Of a stretch of 64,000 bases of DNA, positions 36,290-46,890 are shown piece after piece. The first letter of the stretch is position 1, and each line of letters starts with the position of its first letter. Made by a program: the position numbers and the translations under genes. The DNA is from Cyclina sinensis (Eukaryota; Mollusca; Bivalvia; Venerida; Veneridae): the NCBI GenBank assembly GCA_012932295.1, contig JAAONU010000008.1, positions 37,686,949-37,750,948 of the forward strand, written 5' to 3'. A model generated the notes under the pieces. That model made no database searches. It had not been told where the DNA came from and saw only the letters and a list, made by a program, of their open reading frames with translations.

Positions 36290-36960
36290 TTATTTCAAAA
36301 ATAAAAGTATCAAAAACAACAATTCACTAGAAATGTGTCCATGGGACACATTTGCCCCAGCCATGTATCATAAGCAGATGATAAAAATTAAAGAGGCAGG
36401 TGGAATGTCAAAAGCAGTATAATTGTTAGATTTATTTAATGAACAGCGTGCTACAAAACACAACTCTATAAATGTGAAGACATTTTGGTTGTTATCAGAA
36501 ATTTAGTCTATAAAGGTCAAAACTAACAAATTTGGAGATGTACTGCCCAATTTTGCAAGTAACCTGTATTTCCATAAGATACATACACATGCAAAATATG
36601 AAAAAAAATCTAAGTTTTTTTCTTTAAATGAACAGAAATTTCATTTTAGTAGAAAATAAGTCAACAAGAGCACCGCTAGGCGGAGCATTAAATGCCCGAA
36701 GGGTGTTTTAACTCACCTGAGCAAATGCTCAGTGGTCTCTTAAGATATGAGCCATGTGTTTCATGTCCGCTTCATATCTTTTTCAGCCCTGGAAAGAATT
36801 CCATGAAACTGATCAAATGTTCAGCCCATCAAGATGATATGCAGAACCCATGTTCTAACCTGGCCAGTTCAATCTCAAGGCTCAATAAATATCCTGTATA
36901 CAAATTTTAACATCAACTCAAGGCCATGAAAATACCTCAATAGTCAATAAAGAACAAAAA
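36290..36960. repeat. dispersed repeat region with a 10-bp-stem hairpin
   Basis: 36331-36353 is AAATGTGTCC, loop atg, GGACACATTT: a perfect 10-bp stem. Downstream come agagcaccgctaggcggagc, aactcacctgagcaaatgct and a passage around cttcatatctttttcagccc. These phrases match dispersed bivalve repeats as I know them; boundaries are approximate. The frame 36692-36910 is inside it. Confidence 0.5.
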
Positions 36961-38803
36961 ATCTTCCACTCCAATATTTGTTTATTTACAGTATATCATA
37001 GCATGCTGGCCACCTTTTCACCCAATATTCCACATCACTTAAATGTCGTTCACATATAACACGTCAGTGTTATACTTTTCTTGCAGAGTAGTGTACTGGC
37101 ATATGATCAGAAATTTTGGGCCTAAAATAAAATATTGTTTATTTCCCCTTCCATATGGGTCGCCCATGTCAGTTTCTGTAGGGTAGGTAGGTAAGTAAAA
37201 TACTTTTTTAAATCTAAAATATGTGTTATTGATTTTATAACTTATATAACTGAATTATAAGGATTTTAAAGAAAAAGAAATTGTGAGTGCTTAGCATCTG
37301 TTCAAAGTTTAGAACCAAAGTTTCAAAGTTTTATTCAATTTATACATCTCAATTTGTATATTTACAATGCAAAAATATGAGTCAAATATAAAGATGTGAT
37401 TTTTATTGACATACTTTGCTTCCATGTGCAATAAAAACAATTTTGTTTTGTTTCTTTAACAATATAGATTAAGAAAGTCATCTAAAAATAAAAAAAAGAG
37501 AGATGACACGATCAAAAGTAACATTACAAAAAAGAGCTCGCATATTCAAAATTATTATAAGATGAAAATATCATATATATTCAGAAAAATTTGAGCAAAA
37601 TTACGGACGTAAGTAAATGAGTATCATAGTATTTTTGATATAATTATGTTTATTATAACGTAATGAAAACGTATTGCCCCGATAACAAAACTATTGAACG
37701 CCAAAATCAAAAGCCTGTCATTTTAAAGGGCGTCTACATTTTTTCCTTTTTAAAGAAAATGGAATCAGTAAGGTAGTACAAGCAGCCACATATATAAAGA
37801 TAAGAGAACACGTGCCTTTTTAAGGGTTGTGAATACAATTGAACAAGTTGTCGACATATTTCTGGGCCTCGAGCAAACTTGTAAAACATGTAAATTAAGA
37901 ATTATAAATTTCCAGTCATTTCGTTCAGGTGTATTTTAATAAACTTATTATGAACAATAACGAAGTTTTTTGTCTCATGAAATAGAATAAAATAGAATCG
38001 TGTGTCTAAAAACACATGATCCTAGAGTACTGATCGATGTAAACGTCATAATTATCACAGAATGTAAAAGTCAATTTTGTTCTCTCCTTTTTTCTATTTC
38101 TTTCGTATTAGAACAGATTAAAAACGAACGGAGGGTTATTTTTTATACATGCAATTTATAACGGATTAGGAGCTGAATATTAATAGGATTAGTGATTCTA
38201 CAAGATTGTGTCTTGCAGTTAAGTTTTAAATTCAGCAAGAATTTCCTATTATTTAGAAAATAAATCTAGAGTTTTTTTTTACAAAACTTGTTTATTTCTG
38301 TTTATGAGAAATTGTACACAAATTACGTATGAAAAGTTCCTTTAAAACATTCTTCTCAGAAACAAAATACAATTTTACTGCTTAAAAGGGTACCTGAATT
38401 TAGGCATCTTTGCCCTTAACCGTCTACCTATGGTTTCAATGGAAGACAGCATCTGACATAGAATAACTGTATTCGTAACTAATGGTTACAGAAATTTGTA
38501 TGCATAATGACATTCCTGTTTACAGCCAACACATGTTTATGTTATATTTATGTTATGTTATGTTATATCGATATTAATTGGAAAGAAAGTACACGACGAA
38601 AATTGATTTTGAAACAAATCATTGCTATCAAAATAAATGCGATAACTGCTTGATATTCAGGAAGCGATCATTGAGAGGAGTGTCCATAAATTACAATTTT
38701 ATACCGTTTTTTCCACCCTTCAGAAATGCACTTACCTTATTGATGGAGAGGGTTGCACGCTCGGGTCCGTAATAAGTGATGAATATCACATAAAACTAAT
38801 AAA
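36961..38803. other. AT-rich, no gene recognised
   Basis: Contains a short (TATGT)n-like stretch at about 38538-38567. No coding evidence. Confidence 0.5.
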
Positions 38804-38881
38804 CACCTGCAAATTTTTCACGAACGTTTAATCATTATGTAAACTTAAACATATCACACTATATTTCAGTAAGTTATATAA
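38804..38881. repeat. dispersed repeat copy (pair with 12350-12427)
   Basis: Reads cacctgcaaatttttcacga, acg, a divergent middle, then ctatatttcagtaagttata. Same order and orientation as the copy near 12.35 kb. Confidence 0.65.
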
Positions 38882-39050
38882 TATAACAGTCTTGCACTTA
38901 TTATAAAGAGTTTTATTATATGACTTATAAATCGACGCGATCCCATTGGTTCAAAGCGCAGTCGGCGACCAACAATATATCGTTATAGTCCTGCATTCTG
39001 GGTTTCCCATGTTATATTTTAGGTCTAAAAATAGATTGCTGTTGATACTC

Positions 39051-39110
39051 GTACTAGTGGAAAGGGGAAAACGACAACGGGCTGAGTATGATTGTGCTAT
39101 GCGCATGCGC
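39051..39110 (+). repeat. left inverted-repeat terminus of the satellite C locus
   Basis: GGAAAGGGGAAAACGACAAC, then gggctgagtatgattg, then tgctatgcgcatgcg. The reverse complement recurs at 56152-56212 with about three changes. Its middle (gacaacgggctgagtatgat) is the core of the 70-bp satellite C monomer, in the orientation opposite to the adjacent left array. Confidence 0.85.
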
Positions 39111-40069
39111 CTCCGTGTACTTAAAATAGAGTGTGGTAAAACCGTATTGATATAAATAGGTATTATCAGTGTAGAGAGTTCTATAGAGCATTATTAACGA
39201 TACATGCACTCTTCTTGTTAATGTTTTAAAGAGTTTTATCTCAATGTATCAAAGTTTTGAAGCATGGTAATGATAATCCTGGTATTTACGCCGAGCATTT
39301 AATAGTCTCTGACTGTTATGATAAGATTTACACGAATCTAAACGTGAAAAGCGAATAAAGATTCTAAAATCTAGATCGAATTCGGAATACTATAACAATG
39401 CCTTAACAGTATTGTTTTTGTTATCTTGGTTTCGTTTGTTTTGTTGGATTTAACGCCATCAACGTTATGTCATAGCGTGGCCAAAAGTGGATCCAGAGGG
39501 GCGTCGGGTTGTTCGATCTCCAGTGGAAAACTGAGTGAAATGCACAACCAACTCCACGACCCCACCCCCTCTGATCAAAGGTCGAAGATCCTCGATCCCC
39601 TCTGGCCGAAAATCATGGATCCGCATCTGACGGCGTCAGTTAACATACTTACACTTTTTTCTTCCATAGCGGGGACATGGCAATAGAAATAATTTCATGG
39701 CCGATTCTCAAGTAAGTAGCAGGACTGTATTTCAACGTCCAGCTGAAACGTCATATGTCAACGTCAAACGCATTATGCATTCACGGAGCCTTTCTCTATC
39801 ATCTTGTATTTCTTGCAAGACTTCATTAAGACCAATGATCAAGCAATTCAATAAAAGTTAAAATCTTCATGTTTAAGACTAAATGTGGAGTAACATAACT
39901 TATAACAATGTAGACATAGTTAAAATTGTACCATATGATTTAATTAATAAATACATATTTAAAGATGATACTAGTATATATATTAACATAAAATAATAAT
40001 ATTTTCCTTTTCGATGTGAAAAACCAAATGATTAAAAATATTTGAAACAGTATTACAAATAAGTGATGT
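39111..40069. other. unique DNA between terminus and transposon
   Basis: 39480-39640 is GC-richer and carries ggatccagagggg and atggatccgcatctga, phrases like those of dispersed invertebrate repeats; the frame 39426-39686 spans it and is probably not a gene. Confidence 0.45.
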
Positions 40070-41176
40070 CAGGGCCGGATCCAGAAATTTTTGACTGGGG
40101 GGGGGGGGGGGGGGGGGGGGGGCTTGGGGGAAGGTACGGAAGGGGGTGACCCCCTTCTGTAGGGGGGGGTTGGGGGGCCTCCCCTAAAAAAAAATTTCTA
40201 AAAAGGTGGACTAAATGGCTCATTTTGGTGCATTTTAGGCAAAAAAATAAAATGAAATTTGTGTGAGAATTTAAAAGAAATGTACTGGTATTTTTTGAAA
40301 TGTTCAACTAAGGCAAAAAACATATGACAAGTTTTAACTTTTTTTATTTTATATTTATAAAGTCCTCTGAAACAAATGATTTATCAATAAATTAATTTTC
40401 ATAACAAATAACAACGTCATCACATTATCCAATCTCCTCGCAGTGATCTCCCCTTCATTCTTTGGAAAGATCTCTGCAGACACGGGTTAGCCTTAGCTGG
40501 ATTTCAGCTATATAAACATGTATGAACTTTTTTTAAGAATTTATTTTTTTCTCTGTTTAGTTTAGTTACAATTGGAACTGCATCGATTAAACATGCCTGT
40601 GTGTAATGAAATTTTAAAAAATGTAACTTGAAAAAAAGTTTAAAATTTTGTTTATTTTCTTTCGACCATCATCATGTACTGAAAGTTTGGAACCGCTGTG
40701 TGGAGTTTGCACCATTCGGAACACCTCGGGCGACTTCAATATGTCTTTATACGAAGTTGTCGGAAAAGGCCGAGTTGTTACGATTGGAGTTTGCACAATA
40801 TCATCAGGCAACTGATCATGGCCAGCAGACGCTCATTTAACAACTTTATCAAATACGTCAAGGTTACTAGACGCTTGAAAACTATACATCATGATCAGTC
40901 TGGAGAATTCTCTGATAATCCGTGTCGCCGAATATACGGTACATTGTGTAATATACACGGCTATAAAGTGGCGAACTCGTTATCAGTTGTTACGCAATAT
41001 TGCATGACCATTGCAAATTTAAAGGTTGACTGTGTTTCTTTTACGAGGTGAAAAGAGCTGAATAAAATAATTAAGAGTCTTTGAAAATGAGCCCTTTTAT
41101 TTTTTTTACAAACGGGCCAGCTGGGGGGGGGGGGCTTGGGCCCTGTAAGCCCCCCCCCCCGGTAAATCCGGGCCTG
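40070..41176. mobile_element. non-autonomous DNA-transposon-like element with G-run ends
   Basis: Ends are inverted: left CAGGGCCGGATCCA, right (reverse) CAGGCCCGGATTTA, 11 of 14 matching. GATGT directly flanks both sides (40065-40069 and 41177-41181), a possible target duplication. Inside the left end is a run of 26 G (40097-40122); near the right end are G12 and C11 runs in inverted arrangement. The interior includes a repeat related to 11433-11705 and an open frame of 117 codons (40698-41051) with no recognised domain. The CAGGG-type end recalls hAT elements, but an 8-bp duplication is not present. Confidence 0.6.
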
Positions 41177-41842
41177 GATGTTGAAATGAGCACAAAAGTA
41201 TTTCACGTATGATATCGACACAACATTTTATGTTTAGACATACGTCACAATACAAAAGTAATACATCCATGACAACGGGTTGAGCTAGACAACGGGTTGA
41301 GCTAGATATATTTGTGTAGACATTAAATAATCATACCCAGCTCGATGTCAAAGATTTATGACAATGAGTTCAGCTAGATATATGCGCAGAAATTAAATTG
41401 TCATACTCAACCCGATGTCATAGACTCATGAAAACGGGTTCAGCTTGATATATGGGTAAACATTATGTTATCATATTCAGCCCGAAATCATTGACTCATA
41501 ACGACGGGCTTAGCTAGATATTTGCTCAGAAATTATATTATCATACTCAGCCCGATATGTCATTGTCTCATGTAAACAGGCTGAGGTAGACATACGTGTA
41601 CACATTATAAAATCATACTAAATAATATATTACCATACTGAGCCCGATGTCATTGACTGGTGACAACGGGTTGAGCTAGATATATAAGTAGACATAACAT
41701 AATCATACTCAGTTCGATGTCATTGTCTCATAACAACTGGCAGAGCAAGATATATGCAAAGACATTATATTTTCCCACTCAACCTGATGTCATTGTCTAA
41801 TGTAAACGGGCTGAGCTTTATATATGCGTAAATATAATGTTA

Positions 41843-42117
41843 CCGTCTCCGTGGCCTAGTGGTTAAGGCGTCCGCTTACGGAGCGGGAGGTCGAAGGTTC
41901 CAGTCCTGTCAGAGGCTTGTTCTGATGCGGCCGGTTTGTGAGCCACCAGCTAGTTAATGAATGAATACCGATTGCATGTCTGCCTTGCGCCTGGCACATA
42001 TGTTAAGGAAACGGGGAGTAAAAATGACACTGATACAGGTGTCTCATAAGCCCGGGAGGCTGGTCCTTTTAGTAGGGTGACTCTATACTAAACAAGCACT
42101 TTACTTTACTTTACTTA
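41843..42117 (+). mobile_element. SINE with tRNA-Arg(ACG)-like head and (TTTAC)n tail
   Basis: The head at 41844-41916 folds as a good tRNA cloverleaf: acceptor GTCTCCG/CAGAGGC (six of seven pairs), D stem GCCT/AGGC perfect, anticodon stem TCCGC/GCGGG around loop TTACGGA (anticodon ACG, arginine), and a T arm GAAGG/TTCCAGT/CCTGT with two weak pairs. It is followed by a body of about 180 bp (gcggccggtttgtgagccac, acctgataca-type, cccgggaggctgg) and a tail of actttactttactttactt. This head-body-pentamer-tail layout is diagnostic of a SINE. Satellite C resumes directly on both sides; imperfect taaatataat/taacataat flanks may be the target duplication. Molluscan V-SINEs (RUDI) are a candidate superfamily, not verified. 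Confidence 0.85.
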
Positions 42118-42661
42118 ACATAATCATACTCAGCCCGATGTCAGTGAGCCATAACAATAGGTTGAGCCTAGTATATGCGTAGACGTTATATTATCATACT
42201 CAACCCGATATATTATTATATTAAACCCAATGTCATTGACTCATTACAACGGGATGAGGTAGATATTTACGTAGACGCTATATAATCATATAATTGTAGA
42301 CGTTAAATTATCATACTCAGCTGGATGACAACGGTCTAAGCTACATAAATGTGTATACATTATATAATCAAACTCAGCCTGATGTCATTCACTCATGACA
42401 ACGGGCTGAGCTAGATATATGCGTAGACGTTATATAATCATACTCAGCCTGATGACATTGTCTCATGTAAAAATACTGAGCTAAACATAGGTGCACACAT
42501 TATCAAATCATACCAAGACATTATATCATCAAACACAACGCGATGTCATTCATTCATAAAACAGGATGAGCTAGATATATGTGTATACATTATATAATCC
42601 GACTTAGCCCGGTGTTATTGACTAATAACAACGGGCTGAGCTAGATATATGTGTATACATT

Positions 42662-43664
42662 ATTGATTGATTTATTTCAATATACAGTGTGTCAACATGG
42701 CATACATCATTTTACATACATACAACAAGTAACAACATGTTTGCTTAATGAACAGCCATGTTAAACAACATTATACATCAAGGTTGACACAAAAAAGAGT
42801 CAAAATAAACTCTTATTTCAATTGTGGTCCTTGAGATATAGTATTGAGTGACATAGGAAGACACTATCGCAAAATATACAAATCACAGCTGAAGAAAAAA
42901 AAAAAATTAATTAAAGACTTTAAATTAACCATGAGATAATATTAAAGAATAAAATTTAAAGACATTTTAACTGAGATAAAAGATAATCCTACCACATCAT
43001 TATGATAAAAAATAGTGTAATGTATATAAATTAAAAGTAACAAAGCAAATTAAACTTACTAGTACTTATCAAGAATTATAAAACAAAATTTAGATAAAAA
43101 TATAATTGATGCAGCCATGAAAATTAAAATAAACTATCAATTTTGGAAGGAATATGGAAATAATCAATCTAACATTAGATATAATAAAAGTCTAAAGCAT
43201 AAAAGCATAAAGTTAAATATACCTTTAAAGAAAATAAGTTATTGACTGGTGGGTAAAAATATTGTACTAAATGAAAAGCATTTAATGAAACAAAAATTAA
43301 AAGTGAACTGAGCTTAATAGGTGTTCCTTTGTAGTGACCTTGAACCTACTTAGGGACTTAATATCTCTGATCCTTTGTGACAGATCATTCCATAAGTACA
43401 ACCTCTATAGGCAAATGACCTTTTCCCAAAACCCTTGACCTTTGGAATATAGTATCGGCTACTGTCAGAAAAAGACAAATTAGACTGATTGTGTGAGTTT
43501 GTGGATTTAACCCTGAATCTAGTGCTATAATTGTGTTTAGAACAAGCTGGAACAAAAAATGTTCCCTCAGATGAACAGGGGCATCATTTAAATTAATTTT
43601 AAACACCTAACATAGAGTTTAAAAACTAACTCTATGATCTACTGGTAATCCTTCATTAAGTTAA
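42662..43664 (-). mobile_element. 5'-truncated non-LTR retrotransposon (LINE) 3' end
   Basis: On the minus strand the element ends in a 3' UTR of about 630 bp and a tail gaaataaatcaatcaat, next to the satellite. Upstream of the UTR is the C-terminal end of a reverse-transcriptase ORF (43297-43610). It is inserted in satellite C. tgtatacatt occurs on both sides (42652-42661 and 43665-43674) and may be a 10-bp target duplication, though that string is also part of the satellite. Only about 1 kb of element is present, as usual for incomplete reverse transcription. A CR1/L2-type clade is my guess from the tail motif. Confidence 0.8.
43297..43610 (-). pseudogene. C-terminal remnant of LINE reverse-transcriptase ORF
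   Basis: One frame reads IPKVKGFGKRSFAYRGC and the next reads LWNDLSQRIRDIKSLSRFK followed by a stop at 43299-43297. Together they are the conserved last segment found downstream of the RT domain in many non-LTR elements (R-FA-RG then LWN-LP--IR---SL--FK). A frame change near 43393-43398 separates them, and everything upstream, including the catalytic RT motifs and endonuclease, is missing. Non-functional. A 73-codon open frame over the same bases (43385-43606) is the wrong frame. Confidence 0.8.
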
Positions 43665-46410
43665 TGTATACATTTACTAATAAAAACGGGCTGAGCTAGA
43701 TATATGTGTATACATTATATAATCCTACTCAACCCGTTGTCACTGACTTATAACAACGGGCTGAGATAGATATATGTGTATACATTAAATAATCCTACTA
43801 AACCCGTTGTCACTGACTTATAACAACGGGCTGAGCTAGATATATGTGTATACATTATATAATCCTACTCAACCCGGTGTCACTGACTTATAACAACGGG
43901 CTGAGCTAGATATATGTGTATACATTAAATAATCCTACTCAACCCGGTGTCACTGTCTTATAACAACGGGCTGAGATAGATATATGTGTATACATTATAT
44001 AATCCTACTCAACCCGGTGTCACTGACTTATAACAACGGGCTGAGATAGACATATGTGTATACATTATATACTCCTACTCAACCCGGTTTCACTGACTTA
44101 TAACAACGGGCTGAGATAGATATATGTGTATACATTATATAATCCTACTCAACCCGGTGTCACTGACTAATAACAACGGGCTGAGATAGATATATGTGTA
44201 TACATTAAATAATCCTACTCAACCCGGTGTCACTGTCTTATAACAACGGGCTGAGATAGATATATGTGTATACATTATATAATCCTACTCAACCCGGTGT
44301 CACTGACTAATAACAACGGGCTGAGATAGATATATGTGTATACATTACATAATCCTACTCAGCACGGTGTCACTGACTAATAACAACGGGCTGAGCTAGA
44401 TATATGTGTATACATTAAATAATCCTACTCAACCCGGTGTCACTGACTAATAACAACGGGCTGAGCTAGATATATGTGTATACATTACATAATCCTACTC
44501 AGCACGGTGTCACTGACTAATAACAACGGGCTGAGCTAGATATATGTGTATAAGACATTTTATAATCATATTCAGCTAGATGTCATTCACTCTTGACAAC
44601 GGATTGAGCTAGATCTATGTTCAGACATTATATTATCATACTAAGCCTAATGACGTTGTCTCAAGCAAAGAACTGAGCTAGACAGATGTGTATACATTAT
44701 ATAATCATACTCAGCCCGATGTCATTGACTCATTACATCGAGCTGAGAAAGATATGTATGCAGACGTTATATAATTTTACTCAGCCTGATGTCATTGACT
44801 CATGACAACGGGCTGAGCTAGATATATGCGTTGACAGTACATAATCATATTTCCGTAGACGCTACATTATCATACTTAGCCCGATGTCATTGACTCATAA
44901 CAACAGGCTGTACTAGAAATATGTGTAGACGTTATATTATCATACTGAGTTCGATGTCATTGTGTCATGTAAACGGACTGAGAAAGACATATGTGCACAC
45001 GTTATCAAATCATTCTAAGATGATTTATGCTTAAACTCTACCCGATGTCAAACACTCATGACAACGATTTGGGATAGATTTTTTGTATACATATTATAAT
45101 CCTACTCAGCCCGATGTCATTGACTCATAACAACGTGCTCAACTAGATTAATGTGTATATGTGTAGATATTTTAATATCATATTCAGCTAGATGTCATTC
45201 ACTCTTGACAACGGGTTGAGCTAGATATATGTATAGACATAATATTATCATACACAGCCCGATGTTGTTGTCTCAAACAAAGGGCTGTGCAAGACACATG
45301 TGTATACATTATATAATCATACACAGCCCGATGTTGTTGTCTCAGGCAAAGGGCTGAGCAAGACAGATGTGTATACATTATATAATCATACTCAGCCCTA
45401 TGTCATTGTCTCACAACAACGGGCTGAGAAAGATATATGTGTAGACATTATATAATTATACTCAGCTCGATGTCATTAAGTAATAACAACGGGCGGAGAA
45501 TGATATATACCTAGACATTATAATATCCTACTCAACCCGATGTAATTGTCTTATGCAAACTGGCTGAGCTAGATATATGCCTAGACGTTATGTAATCATA
45601 CTCAGCCATATGTCATGGTCTCATGTTAACTGAATGAGCTTGTCATACGTGCACACATTATCACATCATACTAATACATTATATCATCAAACTTAACCCG
45701 ATGTCAGACATTCATAAAAACAGGCTGAGCTAGATATATGTGTATACATTTTATACTTCCTTCTCAGCCCGGTGTCATTGACTAATAACATCAGGCTAGG
45801 CTAAATCTATGTGTGTACAATTTAAAATCCTACTCAGCCCGGTGTCATTGATTAATAACAACGGGCTAGGCTATATTTATGTGTGTACAATTTAAAATCC
45901 TACTCAGCCCAGTGTCATTGACTAATAACAAGGGGTTGAGCTAGATATGTGTGTATACATTATATTATCCTACTCAGCACGGTGTCATTGATTAACAAAA
46001 ACGGGCTGAGATAGATATATATGTATACATAATATAATCCTACTCAGCCCGGTGTCATTGACTAATAACAACGGGCTGGGCTAGATATATATGTATTTTC
46101 ATTATATAATCATATATGCGTAAACGTTATATTATCATACTCAGACCGAGGTCAATGTCTCATTTTAATGGGTTGAGCTAGATATATGTGTAAACATTAT
46201 AAAATCATAATAAGATGATATATTATCATACTCAACCCGATATCATAGACTCATGTCAACTGGTTGAGTTAGGTACATGTGTAAATATTATATAATCATA
46301 CTTATCCAGATTTGTAGACGTTATATTATCATACTCAGCTGGATGAGAACGCTCTTTGCTCCATGTGTATACATTATATAATCAAACTCAGCTTGATGTC
46401 ATTTACTCAT

Positions 46411-46890
46411 AACAACGGGATAAGGTAGATATTTACGTAGACAATTTATTATCATATAAGACATAAAATTATCATACTCAGCTGGATGACAACGGTCTAA
46501 GCTACATAAATGTGTATACATTATATAATCAAACTCAGCCTGATGTCATTCACTCATGACAACGGGCTGAGCTAGATATATGCGTAGACGTTATATAATC
46601 ATACTCAGCCTGATGACATTGTCTCATGTAAAAATACTGAGCTAAACATAGGTGCACACATTATCAAATCATACTAAGACATTATATCATCAAACTCAAC
46701 GCGATGTCATTCATTCATAAAAACAGGCTGAGCTAGATATATGTGTATACATTACATAATCCTTCTCAGCCCGGTGTCATTGACTAATAACAACGGGCTG
46801 AGCTAGATATATGTGTATACATTATTGATTGATTTATTTCAATATACAATGTGTCAACATGGCATACATCATTTTACATACATACAACAA
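46411..46890. repeat. duplicated block of the left array carrying a LINE-tail fragment
   Basis: Matches 42244-42728 at a near-constant offset of about 4162 bp. It includes the odd monomers with ctggatgacaacggtctaag and gtaaaaatactgagctaaac, the LINE junction tacattattgattgattt, and the first 67 bases of the LINE's terminal sequence. It then stops abruptly at catacaacaa and returns to satellite (cacacatgacaacgggc). The LINE end was therefore copied with its satellite neighbours, not inserted twice. Confidence 0.88.

Noticed and set aside
40698..41051. 117-codon frame as a transposase or other gene
   Set aside because: No DDE or other catalytic motif and no recognised domain; it lies inside a non-autonomous-looking element.
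43385..43606. 73-codon minus-strand frame in the left array
   Set aside because: It is the wrong frame across the LINE RT C-terminal remnant; the conserved motifs lie in the two other frames.
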